Made by a program: the position numbers and the translations under genes. Below are positions 1 through 11,316 of a stretch of 64,000 bases of DNA, in pieces (the stretch's first letter is position 1; every line of letters begins with the position of its first letter). The notes under the pieces are model-generated. The model saw nothing but the letters and a program-made list of their open reading frames with translations, was not told where the DNA came from and made no database searches. This stretch comes from Parietaria judaica (lineage: Eukaryota > Streptophyta > Magnoliopsida > Rosales > Urticaceae), in contig OX940862.1 of assembly GCA_954871525.1 (NCBI GenBank), forward strand, positions 34,650,232-34,714,231. Direction: 5' to 3'.

Positions 1-1655
1 CATGTGCAACCAAAACTTTTTGGTTCTGGTTTTAAAACAAATTGTATTCTATTTTCTTTTGTCCAATCTGAATCATTAATATTTTTAATCTGATGGAAAT
101 TGATTTTAAAAACTAAAAATAAAAAGTAAAAGAAATTAAAAACCAAAACTGGATTTTTAGTTCCGAATTAGAACCTTTGGTTCCGAAAAAATCTGAAACC
201 AAAAATTTATAGTTCCGAGTTTATTCGAAGAAAAAAAAAATCTAATACCGGATACTAGATTTGTTACCATATTTACAGCTTTACATTCGGATGACCTACA
301 ACCCTCCACACAAACTCAGAATAATATCAGCCAATATGAAAGGTACTTGTACTCGACAACCTATATTGAGTGGAAAGTGCAATGTACCAATAGGCGGGAA
401 CAGCAAAAATCGTAAGCAACATATCAAATGGAAACCAGTATATATCGATATTGTATTTATCGAATACCGAATTTAAACGGTTATAATCGAATGTATGACA
501 TAAAAATAGAATACCTATTTATTATTCGGTTGCAGTATTCAATTATAATAAAATAAACCGAACCGAAAACCGAATTTACCGTATATGACTAGAGTTTCGT
601 ATAAAATTTATATTTTATATTGCACAATCTATTATATCTATTACATAATAGGACATCTCAAGTTTATTAGTTTCAACCTATATTTATCATTCTTTTCTTA
701 ATTAATGATTATATTATTAAAATTTTATAATATATTGACTGATTTTTTATTTATCATTTTTTATATATTTTTTGAAGCGGTAAATGTGGTTAAAATATTA
801 ATATTAGTGCTACTAAATACTGAATATGCGGTAAATGCAATTTTTATCTTTTCAAATAATAAAAAAAAAACCACCAAAATGCGGTATTGCATCTATTACT
901 TGATAGAAACCGCTCGAATGCCCAATTTTTCTCTGGTATATGCCCCATCATCTAAGACGCATATTGCATCAACAATGAAAAATGGTACGGGCTCTATTCC
1001 ACGTCTCCCACACTCAGCTTTAAGAATAGTTTTCTCTCAAGGTTGAACGAGATCTCTCTTGACGTAATATTGTACTTTAACAGTTAACACTATGGCTGTT
1101 AGGATATAAACACGTGATATTTTCAAAGGACCATCTCGTTGAGTAAGAAAATTTACTCGGATACGCTACGAAGACTCGACGCAGAGTTGTAAAAGCTTGT
1201 CGACATGGGAGTGTAATTTGAACAACTTGGATGGAGATCACAGTGAATCATTCTTGCAAGCGACCAGTAGACATACCTCCCACATTAAGAGCGAACCACT
1301 ATAATTCTCGGTGCCAATTTCTATTTCTCATTTCTCATTTTTATTTTGTTTTTGAATTTAAGGATTTAGGTCATAAATTACACAGCCAAGGGAGAAGGCG
1401 TCAAATGCCATAAATCAAGTCAAAGTACAGATAACTTCAACAGAATCTCAAGAACACTCAATTCACACGAACAAATTCTCTCTAAATGATTATTTTTTGA
1501 TAAATTATATATATATATATCACGATAGGGTTTTATGTACGATCGCCTTACCACGGTCTTCCTTTCATGCAAATTGCCTCTACTGCCTCGAGTCATAAGC
1601 CGCTCTTACCCAAAACATCTCTTACATTTAAAAAAAAAAGTTAGTGAAGAAATAT
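1..1655. other. AT-rich intergenic DNA, no gene seen
   Basis: No open frame here resembles a known protein. The first 600 bases are rich in short repeats of the type aaccaaa and ggttccg. The remainder is AT-rich with no clear transposon end. Confidence 0.5.
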
Positions 1656-1866
1656 TATCATTGTGAAGTTTTACTTTAAAACTAATTAGCAATGAGATAG
1701 GTTATTCATGATTTTTTAAACCGTGCTAAGTCGCGTCTTTTCCTTGTGAGAATTAACATCCTACTTCAAGATGATGGCTATTTGGCTCGCTCATTTTAGG
1801 CTGAGCCTTTTTTTTTTAATTATGTTTGGACCAGTATTCGTTGGAGTTTAATAGACTCTGATACCA
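1656..1866 (-). repeat. Remnant of Copia internal region and second LTR
   Basis: The part near 1660-1760 repeats, imperfectly, the sequence at about 1876-1990, which lies inside the LTR-like block to its right. On the minus strand 1856-1866 reads tggtatcagag, the usual Copia primer binding site complementary to initiator Met-tRNA, directly following the LTR end. The arrangement suggests a decayed element with only fragments of internal DNA and of the second LTR. Confidence 0.4.
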
Positions 1867-2473
1867 TGTGAACTGTGAAGTATCATGGAGTTCCACCTTA
1901 TAACCAATTAGCAATGATGAGAGTAACTTATGATTTATTTTTAACTATGCTAAGTCCCGTCTTTTACATGTGGGACCAAACACCCTGCTCGCGGTCTTCC
2001 TTGATGATCTACCCGCTCACGGTGAAACCCACCGCCGTGTAGACTTTCCCAGCAATGTGCAGACCCTTCCTTGATCACCCAGACGCCATCGACTAACCGA
2101 ACTCCGGTGAAGATGATCCGCCCTGACGCCGCGAAGAAGCTCCGACAGTATCCCAGAGTGTGCGTCTATGTCTGTCGTTCCTGAGCCTTTCCTCTCCGTA
2201 TTCCATCGTCGCTGCCCTTCTTCTCCACCTTCGGTTTTCACCGGAAACTTTCTCTCTCTCGAAAATGCTTCTCTCTTACTCTCTGGAACCTTTCAGTGTT
2301 GGTATTCTTGGTTGGTTCTTTCTCTGATACCCGATGGGTATTTATAGAGCTATCACCATGTCTGTCCCGATTTTTTCCTCGAGCGTTGACTCACAGTCAA
2401 GCCCGATTGGCTGCCGAGTTCTTTAAGTGACGTTGACTCACCCACAGTGTGTGTCACTGATAGGTGATCAACA
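1867..2473 (-). mobile_element. Copia-type LTR, minus strand
   Basis: Read on the minus strand this 607-base block starts TGTTG and ends CACA, and is followed at once by the primer binding site tggtatcagag (1856-1866). A TATA-like ctataaata lies on the minus strand at about 2339-2347, well placed for an LTR promoter. No gag-pol frame accompanies it. The 74-residue minus-strand frame at 2017-2241 falls inside the LTR and has no recognisable domain. The boundaries are read by eye and no target-site duplication was confirmed. Confidence 0.5.
2339..2347 (-). promoter_or_regulatory. TATA box of LTR promoter
   Basis: The minus strand reads ctataaata about 130 bases inside the proposed LTR start, the usual place for the U3 promoter of a plant LTR retroelement. 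Confidence 0.4.
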
Positions 2474-3202
2474 AAAATCTTGCTACTGATGAAAACCGAT
2501 GGTTTGGTTTGATTGGTTGTTCGGAAGATAGCGGGTTTTTAAATGAGTTTTCGGAAGAAAAGAAATAGGTTCACCTGTAAATAAACTTACTAATTTGATA
2601 TTACTATTAAACCGATAACCTAGTTTACCGATTGGTTTTGAGAAAATAATATAAGAATTATACAATTAGTAATTAATTATATTTTATATACTAAAAAATG
2701 AATTAGTTATTGTATTATTTTAATAAATTTAAAGAAAATTGGTTTTATATTGTATGAACATATTACAGCTGTACAATTTATTATTAATTGTTACTTTTTA
2801 TGATTGAATGATACTTCGAATGATTTAATCTGGAATTTATTCCGAATTTTGTAAGAGCCATAAAATGTAATAAAAACCGGGATCTAAGTCCCCGTCTCGG
2901 TTTCCAAGAAAAAAACATCTAATATGTGGCCGGGATGCATTTTTGGCGTCCCAGATTTTCCAGGCTTGGGACAAGAAAAGGCTCACATCTCGTTTCCGGA
3001 TCCGGTTTCATCCTTATCGTCAAATTGAAGTTGACAAGAAAAGCATCGAAAAGGCATAGTGAAGCGGCTTTAGGATCAGCTAAGTTGGGGCGCGATCAGG
3101 CGGCTGCTACTCTTTAAAGAAGCAGCGTCACATGACAGAGCTAGAGGAATACACAGACAAGGTTCGCTCAGTATATTTGGCTGTTGTAAAATGTTTCCTA
3201 CA
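2474..3202. other. Intergenic DNA, no gene seen
   Basis: AT-rich stretch between the Copia LTR and the Mutator-like palindrome. Short frames at 2483-2665 (minus) and 2926-3117 (plus) have no recognisable domain. Confidence 0.5.
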
Positions 3203-3211
3203 TTATCTTAA

Positions 3212-4479
3212 GGGATAATAGCGGCTAAAGTAGCCAAACTTTCATGATTTGTGTCGATAAAGATCCAAACTGTATTTATAGCGGCTAAAGTAGCCAAACT
3301 CGGTCAATCTGTGGCAAACACTTATTCCGTCCAGTCAAACTTAACATCTGTTAGTCTATCGCCACGTCACTTACACGTGGCAAACTTTGGGTATTTATGC
3401 CGTGATAAAACCAAAGTTTGGGTATTTATGCCGCGATAAACTATTTAAAAAAAAATTGGTTGCTCACATCATCTAAATAAAGGTTAAAATATTATGGCTT
3501 TGGTAGGACTCGAACTCATCACTTCCTCTACATATAAGAGCAACATAACCACTAAACACATTCACCTCACGTTATATCTTGATAAAAATAAGAATATAAA
3601 TAGAAACTTAAGAATAAGTGGCATAGTAATAGAAACATATGTTTTTCCGCACCGGTTTCGGATTGACCTATCAGGAAAGGGGTTGGGTTGACCTTTTCGG
3701 ACCAGGATTGAGTTAACTTGTTTGGAACGGGGTCAGGTTGACTTTTTCAGACCCATGGGTTGACTTTTACAGAATTTGGTCGGGTTGAATATTTTGTATT
3801 GGATTCAGGTTGAAAAAGTTAACTCGACCCTATTTCAAAAAGTTAACTCGACCCGGTTCTGAAAAAAGGCAACTCGAACTCGTACCGACAAAGTCAACAT
3901 GAATCCGGTACAAAAAATTCAACTTGACCACTGTCCAAAAAATTCAACTCAACCCCGTTCTAAAAAAGTCAACTTGACCCCGGTCTAAAAAATTCAACTC
4001 ACCCCGTTCCAAATTAGTCAACCCGAACTCGGTGCGAAAAATACATATGTTTCTATTACTATGATCACTTATCAATAAGTTTCTATGTATATTCTTTTGT
4101 TTTTTCAATATAACGTGAAGTGAGTGTGGTTCGATGGTTATATTGTCCTTTTATGAGGGGGAAAGTGATGAGTTCGAGTCCTCCCAAAACTATAATATTT
4201 TAACTTTTATTTAGATGACGTGAACAAGTGAAAAAATATATAAAATGGTTTATCGCGGCATAAATACCCAAACTTTGGTTTTATAACGGCATAAATACCC
4301 AAAGTTTGATATAACGTGTAAGTGACGTGGCGATAGACTAACAGATGTTAAGTTTGACTGGACGGAATTAGTGCTTGCCAAGGATTGACCGAGTTTGCTA
4401 CTTTAGCCGCTATAAATCCAGTTTGGACCTTTATCGACACAAATCATGAAAGTATGGCTACTTTAGCCGCTATTATCCC
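3212..4479. mobile_element. Mutator-like foldback element, giant palindrome
   Basis: The element starts gggataatagcggctaaag and ends with its inverse complement, flanked by the perfect 9-base target duplication ttatcttaa (3203-3211 and 4480-4488). A 9-base duplication is typical of Mutator-like elements. The inverted arms are about 450 bases each (about 3212-3660 and 4035-4479) and differ by scattered substitutions and small indels. The centre (about 3680-4030) is filled with degenerate ~30-base units containing gttgactttttc or its complement, again in inverted halves, so almost the whole element could fold on itself. Each arm holds a tRNA-like stretch with a gagttcgagtcct B box. No transposase is encoded. 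Confidence 0.85.
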
Positions 4480-4488
4480 TTATCTTAA

Positions 4489-5380
4489 TAATGAAAACCT
4501 ATTTTTAAAACGATTGTTATCATCGTACACGAACTAAAAACTTACAATTTTCAAGAAATTTATATGGATAATTGATGGCGGCCCAACCCACGGAGGTTTT
4601 GAGAGACGTTCAGAAGTGCGACGCGGGAGGTGAGCTTGGGAGAGGCACTCCCACAAACGTCCCCAAAGGAAAGCTCTTCCGAGAGGCGAACCCACAAGTA
4701 TCCGAGAGGCGTGCCCGGAAGAAGTTCAAAGAAGTTCGAAGTCCAAATTCGTATCTTTTGACTCGATTGTCCAAGTTGAAGATCAGTCTCCAATCTTTCC
4801 TATTTTCCTATGCATCAATAGTACATGTCCCAAAGACCAAAACTGAAAAAGCTAAATTTTACATAAAAAGTTGTTATAAAAGAGGATTATCGCGGGAAAA
4901 GCGCTCAATAAATCTAAGGCAACATATTTTTTCGTCGAATTCAAACGAGAGAAAATGTTGCACAACTGGATGAGCACGTAAATATGTTATCTTGGGTATG
5001 ATTAAATAACACTAAGCTAAAAAATTAACCATTGTCCGTGAAAAAAAAAAGTACGGTAAGTCTTACCGCTACATTTGTTGTCTTTGTACTTTTTCCGCTT
5101 ATGTCAGACCCATGCCTGCTCAGCTTATCAAATTTTAAGTATTTTCTCCGTGATTATCCAAAAAAGTATAATACTTTATTAGATATTTTACCAACTATTT
5201 GTAGATCACATAATTATGCAAATGCTAAATTAAGTGGAAGAAAAAAATACCGAAATTTATATATGAGCGCATTTGATGCATCGGTTTGCAATAAATCTGC
5301 AACGCAAGCAACACGCTCGATATAGCCAATCTGTTGATAGATATTTTCCAAAATAAGCTTGAGCCCTCTAATTTAAGGCC
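4489..5380. other. Intergenic DNA upstream of the small peptide gene
   Basis: Frames of 133 codons (4572-4973) and 97 codons (5032-5325) on the plus strand show no known domain or matching codon character and are probably chance. The 3' part serves as the upstream region of the peptide gene. Confidence 0.4.
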
Positions 5381-5403
5381 ATGCATAACGACTCAATCAA
5401 GCC

Positions 5404-5411
5404 TATAAAAA
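5404..5411 (+). promoter_or_regulatory. TATA box of the small secreted-peptide gene
   Basis: tataaaaa lies 90 bases before the proposed ATG at 5501. It implies transcription starting near 5435, downstream of the in-frame ATG at 5381, which supports 5501 as the true start. Confidence 0.6.
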
Positions 5412-5500
5412 CACTACAAAACCCCTCAACACAAAGCATCATCAGGAGGAGAAACCAAAAACCACCCTCAAGAAAATCACATCATCTTAAATTATTCATC

Positions 5501-5761
5501 ATGAAGAAGGCGTGGGTGGTGTGTCTGTTCCTCGTGGTCTTGGTGGCGGTGGCGGAGGCGCGTGGGGGCGGGAGGACAAAATCGGGCATGGGGGGAACCG
5601 TGCCTGCCAGCAGGCAAGGAGCCACCCCCGGGTTGCCACGACCTTACAAATCCTCGCCCAAAGCCAAGAAGTTCTTCAAGCGGCTGATCAAGGATCTCCC
5701 AATGCCGTGGGAGTCGGAGGATTCGCCGGCTTCTCCTCCCGAGGATTCGCAAGCTCCCTGA
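5501..5761 (+). CDS. Small secreted basic peptide precursor, unknown family
   Basis: An 86-residue single-exon protein. Residues 1-21 form a clear signal peptide: two lysines, a hydrophobic core rich in Val and Leu, then a cleavage site likely after AEA. The mature part of about 65 residues has no cysteine. It begins Gly/Arg-rich (RGGGR), has a basic amphipathic segment (KAKKFFKRLIKDLP, about residues 53-66), and ends in an acidic Ser/Pro-rich tail. This layout resembles plant signalling-peptide or antimicrobial-peptide precursors, but I cannot match it to a named family. The frame stays open 40 codons upstream to an ATG at 5381, but that ATG precedes the TATA box at 5404, so 5501 is preferred. 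The GC content is well above that of its surroundings. Confidence 0.65.
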   Translation: MKKAWVVCLFLVVLVAVAEARGGGRTKSGMGGTVPASRQGATPGLPRPYKSSPKAKKFFKRLIKDLPMPWESEDSPASPPEDSQAP

Positions 5762-6640
5762 GCAAAGCCCTTGCTAGCTAAGGATATTCGTCACTTGCGA
5801 GGATGGCTCTTCTTGTCATTTTCTGACATTATATTCATTCTTTTGCACGTTTCTCGTATGTCGCAGTGCTAGGGTTCAGTAGTTGTGGAGATGAGATATA
5901 TACATATCTCGAGGCTCGAGCTGTATGTTTTATAAGGAATAATAGAACTCTTCGTTCTTTTTAGCTCACCGGTTTATAATTTCCATGCAAAAATGGAACG
6001 TATTAGGTAAGGTTACATTAAAAAAATACCCGAGTTTTAAGCTGAAACACACCAAATTTAAATCGAAAAGCCGAATGTACAAAATAAAAACCGAAAACTC
6101 GTATCATTTTGATACCGGTATTCAATTATTTATGAAATAAAGCAAGCAAATGATGTTTTGCAGTAAGCAAGCAAACAATAAATTTGCGTAAAACGATACT
6201 TATCGAAAAAGACTTCGAATGACAACAAAGTGGTAGAACATCCTAAAGGTAAGGTTTGCATTGCATGTTTAGGTAAAAAAAAAAAAGTTCCGAAAGAAAA
6301 GGGGTGAGATTTCGTTGATGGTAAAAGGTGAAAAGAGCAGGCGAGAATGTGAAACTAGAGCTTCCAGCTTTCAACTCTATTAACGAGGATTTCCGGCACA
6401 AAAAAATAAAAATAATAATCAAATTTAGCACATTTGACCACCAGATAAAAATTTCACCCCTAAATGAATTTTCCCTAGATCAACTATACATGATTTTTTT
6501 TTTTCCGATTTTACGAGACTGAATCGTGATGAATGGCTAAAGGTAACATGAGTTTCATTACATTCAATGGCCTTGCAATTTAAAGATCCAATCACTGATT
6601 CAGTATGATTTTGCCTTGGCACTACACCTTGCTTAGCCTT
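5762..6640. other. 3' region of peptide gene and intergenic DNA
   Basis: Holds the 3' untranslated region of the peptide gene (to about 5950) and AT-rich sequence. The frames at 6243-6622 have no recognisable domain. The right part is the downstream flank of the convergent cyclin C gene. Confidence 0.5.
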
Positions 6641-8885
6641 TCATGGTTTCAAAGCAAGCTTGTTCAAAGCAGCACTGACTCTCTCCTCTGTGATCATTCT
6701 TTGATTCTCATAAAAGTCCAGTATCTCCATTGATATGTTTTTCACCTGCAAATAACACAGCTTTTTAGGGTTACAAGTATATACCAGAGTAATATCAACT
6801 CTGTAAATAGGTAGAAGATTGGGGAAATCATTTGTGTTGATTGTTTTTGTTTTCAAAATTTTGAATCATTTTTAATTTTGGAGCTTATAGCAAAGTGTAT
6901 ATAAGACCGATAGGACTCGAGGAAAAACTTAAACACAAATCAAAAGAGATTTACCTAGGTGATAAAATCCCAATTGTTTATTCAATAGACAGAATTAAAT
7001 TACAAACAAAGCGGTCATTCCTTCGAGACCCGAGCTGTCCCGAAAGACATAGGAAGGCAGTAGCCAAATCAAATATAACGTCTCCCCTTGGAAACGGTGC
7101 CTGATATAGGGATTATGAAACTCTCGTCTCAAATTGTAAACACGTACCTAATTACTTTACTTAAATGACCCAAAGTACCCCTAACAACCTAAGAGATAAT
7201 AAAAGATTTTATTCAGTTAGTAATAATTAAAGGTCTTACAATGACTTACCACATTCATATCAACGTTGAGCTCTTCGAACCATGCAGTCGTGTCCTTATC
7301 GCGGAGAACACTTGCAATGTATATGCAAGCTAAAGCAATCAGATGAGGAGGGTAAACTAGTAAAAGATCCATCTTGTAAGTGTCATTAACTATACCCCTG
7401 TTTTTACATATATATATGGAAACATAAATAATTTAACAAGTTACATTATTCGTAAATTACCTAAAACAGAAAAAAGACATAATAAGATACTGCTTCGAGT
7501 TTTACCAAGTTAGTTGAGTCATATTCATGTCGTTGAGTCCGGCATCCTGAAGGAACCTGCAAAATGAAAGGTAAACGAATTATATCATATAACGAGTTTC
7601 ATTACACTTTTTTTGGTATATTGATTTCAAGAAACTAAACTTGAGTGTAAACAGCAAAATGCCTACTGCGACAATGAACGGTACGGATGAAATATAACGA
7701 GATAGTAGTTGATCGCTTCCAAGATCTTCATTTCCATCTCCAGTATGTCTTTGATCTCGTATCTATACTTTTCATCCGCATCTGCAACAGGAGTTTCAGA
7801 TATTTGCTACACCCTTCTGAAGAAAATAAACATAGGCGATAACTCTCGGTTTAATGAGATTATTACATATTTTCTTAATATAAAACACTAGCAGCCTAGC
7901 CTGCACCGTGCTTTCTTCTGCTTTCGATGCCAGGTACAAGCACGTCGGAGCTACAAGACGCGGATCATAATCCGTCATACTCTTCCTGAAATAAAATTAA
8001 GCAAAGAAATTCATTTCCGGTTGTGATAAGCAACAAGCTCCTAGTCGTTCTGCGCTTCATAACCTGACATTACCTCGTGTAAACACGTCTCATGTATGTG
8101 ACTGCAGTTGCCACAACTCTACAAGAAAGACATCAAAGATCCGATAAATTAGCGAGAGCAATGTATAACTAAGGCCGTGAATCATTTTTCAGAATTAAAA
8201 AACCGGTAAAATCATGGCATTAAAAAAGCGTACTACGGATGCTACAACGACTAATAATATCAACTAGCATGGTTGTTTTGGCAGATTATAAAAAGGGGTA
8301 ATCTGATATATCGTTTTTAGGGTGGCATAATCCCGTTGTTTGTTAATTTCGGCTTAAATACACAATGTTAAAATAAACCCGCCTCTCAGGTACCGATTTG
8401 AACATTAAAGAGCTACATAAGTCAAATATACCGCTCCAAAACACAGCTCTGAACAGATACTTATGCCGCAAATATATATAATAGTAAATATAGTTCAAGA
8501 ACGCGTAGGACAGATTAGTTCATACCTCTGCCTGACTTTCACGTGGGTGGCCAATTTCCATATATCTGAAACAAGATTGGTAACATTCAATGGCAAAAGT
8601 TTCAAAGTTTGATAAATCGGAATCGCGGAAATGGAAAGAAAGTGGTGAAGAATTTGAGCTTACAATTGGCCATGTGCATCTTGATGAGCTTGAAGTCATC
8701 AAGAGTGATTCCTCGCTCCTTGTCAACCGGATTAACCACGTCCACTTCTTCCTGATCCAACAGCTGTTTGCTGAATCCAAATTCAACCGGAAAGAAATCT
8801 CAGCCAAAATCAAAACAGACGAAAGCGAAAAGGCAAGGCGATGGAGGACGAACTAGTGCGAAGAGGTCCAGAAATTGGAAGCCAT
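6641..8885 (-). CDS. CYCC1: Cyclin C (Mediator kinase-module cyclin)
   Basis: Partner of CDK8 in the Mediator kinase module, acting in the nucleus on transcription. Nine exons can be joined on the minus strand with GT-AG sites: 8885-8854, 8770-8664, 8565-8526, 8118-8074, 7985-7867, 7781-7667, 7556-7506, 7397-7250 and 6745-6641. They total 762 bases, giving 253 residues, the length of plant CYCC1 proteins. The start MASNFWTSSHYKQLL, the cyclin box segment YDPRLVAPTCLYLASKAEES and the C-terminal ITEERVSAALNKL are typical of the family. An apparent TAG after codon 10 is removed by an 83-base first intron (codon TA|C split). All exons are open and in frame, so the gene looks functional. It is convergent with the small peptide gene at 5501. 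Confidence 0.93.
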
Positions 8886-9299
8886 GATTGAGTTCTTCTT
8901 CGCCACACTCGGATTCAGCTTTTCATTTCTCGGCTAATATCTTTTTGGGCCAAAGAATTTCACTGTTTTACAGTTTGGGCCTCCTTTTTCTCAGTGTAAT
9001 ATTATTTGAATTTTGGAGAAAAATAAAATAATTGACTTTAGAAACTTTGACCAAGAAGAAAACAAACAATTGGGCATATATATGAGATAATTTTGGTAAA
9101 AGTTTAAATACTTTAAAAACATGGATCAGTAAGTTTTAATTTTTTTCTGTCTGGACAAATTTTCCGTTCTTTGGTTTTGTATCCCTATTGATACCTCTGT
9201 CAAAATCATCGTCATCCACTGTTACTCATGCCATGCGTCATTGTGTTAATCCTGGCAAACATTCCAATACTTCCAAAAAGTGGACTTATAAATTCTAAT

Positions 9300-9338
<39 letters not shown>

Positions 9339-9640
9339 GTCCTAACTTTAGAGTTCATAGTTAAGTATTTTTTTCTGTAAAAAAAAAAAAAAGAGAATAA
9401 GTATTATCGTACAACATTCTTCGTAGTTAAGTATTTTTGCCGTCAAAAAACAAAAAAACATGCAAGTTCAATATTTATCGTAGTAAGGTATTTTCGCCAC
9501 CGCCGATAATCTAAAAAACAATGAAATCTAAAGTTAAAGCAAATTTTAACCAAATTTTAACTTTAGGTAATAAAGTGTTATACTTTTAGTGATTTTTACC
9601 ACTAAACTCTAACGTTCGGTGTTAAAGTGTTATAAAAATG
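8886..9640. other. Intergenic DNA with TIR-element debris and TA repeat
   Basis: Sequence at about 9100-9290 (stretches like ttttctgtctggacaaattt and ttggttttgtatcc) recurs at 48.7-49.3 kb and in part at 12.5 and 45.9 kb, marking a repeated inverted-repeat element family. A run of TA dinucleotides sits at about 9303-9336. No gene is seen. The upstream side serves as the cyclin C promoter region. Confidence 0.5.
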
Positions 9641-10080
9641 CAAACGTTGTGACTCTTACAACTAAAATTTTAACGTGACATGTTCAATTGCAACAAACTC
9701 AAAATCTTAAGTATTTCTCGTCCCAAATAAGCTTTTAATTTAATTGGACTAAGATAACTGCAATATATATATATATATCTTTTTCTTTTTCTCCTTTTTA
9801 CATTCTGTATATATATATGAGGATCTTTGGATTTCACTCATACCCAATGATTATTCGAATTCAAGACCTCCAATGTCTTAAGTGATATACTTGTTACCAC
9901 TATACCAAGCACATCTGTCATATATGTATCTTCATACGCAACAAATTGATTAATATAGTAAATGACAAGCTTCGTAAGCTCAAACAGTATAAAGCAACTC
10001 TCCATTATCAGAACACATAGAGTTCGTCACGAAGGCGAGGCTTGAGCAAGACCTTCAACCGAGTCAACTGCGGCATGGTC
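9640..10080 (-). pseudogene. Duplicated CYP82 3' end (last ~27 codons plus 3' flank)
   Basis: On the minus strand 10080-10018 encodes the end of a CYP82 protein (GMTMPQL then KVLLKPRL), nearly identical to the end of the P450 gene at 16.5 kb. Homology continues into the 3' flank: the stretch around acaagcttcgtaagctcaaa and, further out, caattgcaacaaactcaaa match 16.34-16.52 kb. The upstream P450 sequence is absent: before about 10080 the frame no longer resembles a P450. The copy is also interrupted by a SINE-like insertion near 9780-9912. It is a relic of an unequal duplication or of a deleted fourth CYP82 gene. Confidence 0.75.
9780..9912 (-). mobile_element. tRNA-derived SINE-like fragment
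   Basis: The minus strand shows an A box (ggtatagtggtaac, 9906-9893) and a B box-like ggtcttgaattcgaat (9868-9853), about 25 bases apart as in a tRNA-derived promoter. It has no counterpart in the homologous flank at 16.4 kb, which supports its being an insertion. The ends are approximate. Confidence 0.45.
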
Positions 10081-10251
10081 ATCCCCAACCCTTCCCCTTG
10101 GCTTGACTGGTCCGTGGGTGAGAACTGAGAAGGGAAGATGGATCAAACTGAAGACGAAGGCCGTGCCGGAGGTGAAAATCAAGGCAAACAAGACGAATGA
10201 GGTTCGGTTTTCGGGCTCTTGAGTTCTGACATTCCATTTGAGTTACTTGAA

Positions 10252-10567
10252 GGGTAATTAGCAGCATAAGTAGCTAATGTTTTCGAATTTCCTTAGGCAT
10301 GATGCCAATGACCAAAAACGACGGCAAAAGTCCCCAATGTGCACTAATCACTCTAATCACAAAATTCCATCCAACTAATTGGATGATTGTTAGTCAAATG
10401 ATGATATGGTAGTGTTGACTGACACGCGGACATCTACGTGGCACACCATGTCGTCTTTTTTATTATAAAAAAAATTGCCACGTCTTTTTTATTTTATTTT
10501 TAATTTTTTTACGGGGACTACTTATTTTCTCGCCCTCTCTCACGTTGCCACGTGTATACTCTCTCTA

Positions 10568-10598
<31 letters not shown>

Positions 10599-11307
10599 TT
10601 CCTAAGCTGTCCCACGTGTCATCCAAATAAGTAATCAAAATATTTTGTATTTGTATTTTGGAACCATGACCAAACCCAGATAAACAAAGCACTAAATTAC
10701 TACATCAAAGGTATTTGCTGTCAAAATGTAATGGATATAACAATTTAAATAACAAACATATCCATTAATATGTGAGATATCTTTTCGATTACTATCCGTC
10801 ATTTTTCGGGTAGTGGTTGAAAATACTACTAAAGTTGTAAATAGTATCCTACTTATAAGTTTATTTTCGGTTAGTTGTTGAAAATGCTACTAAAGTTGTA
10901 AATATTATCCTACTTATAAGTTTATTTTCGGGTAAATGCTGAAAATACTACTAAAATTGTAAATATTATCCTACTTAAGAGTTTTAAATACTTACATCTT
11001 ATGATAATTTAATAAAGTAAAATAAATATGAAATAAATTTATGTATTTATTAACAATATCACGACTAATTAAATAATGATGTGGAAACAAATTAAAAATT
11101 AAAAATGACGTGGCATGCCATGTGGTTGTCCGCGTGGCGGTCAACACTGTCACATCATTAGTTGACTAACATCCATCCAATTAGTTAGATGCAATTTTGT
11201 GATTAGAGTGATTAGTGCACATTGGGGACTTTTGCCGTCGTTTTTAGGCATTGGCATCATGCCTAAGGAAATTCGAAAACTTTGGCCACTTATACCGCTA
11301 ATTACCC
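10252..11307. mobile_element. Mutator-like foldback element, second family
   Basis: Starts gggtaattagc and ends gctaattaccc, flanked by a perfect 9-base target duplication ttacttgaa (10243-10251 and 11308-11316). The inverted arms are about 205 bases, each containing gcactaatcactctaatcac. The interior has three copies of a ~64-base unit (about 10802-10985; aaatactactaaagttgtaaat) and a CT-dinucleotide run (about 10560-10590). No transposase is encoded. The end motif resembles that of the element at 3212. Confidence 0.85.
10802..10985 (+). repeat. Three tandem ~64-base units inside the Mutator-like element
   Basis: Three successive near-copies of a unit containing ttttcgggtagtggttgaaa and atcctacttataagttta, with a few substitutions between copies. 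Confidence 0.75.
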
Positions 11308-11316
11308 TTACTTGAA

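Noticed and set aside
4120..4195. tRNA-like segment
   Set aside because: Only the A/B-box-like parts are present, in both arms of a transposon, with no acceptor stem or anticodon arm; not a tRNA gene.
8850..8856. TAG stop after codon 10 of cyclin C
   Set aside because: An 83-base GT-AG intron removes it and restores the expected HYKQL reading.
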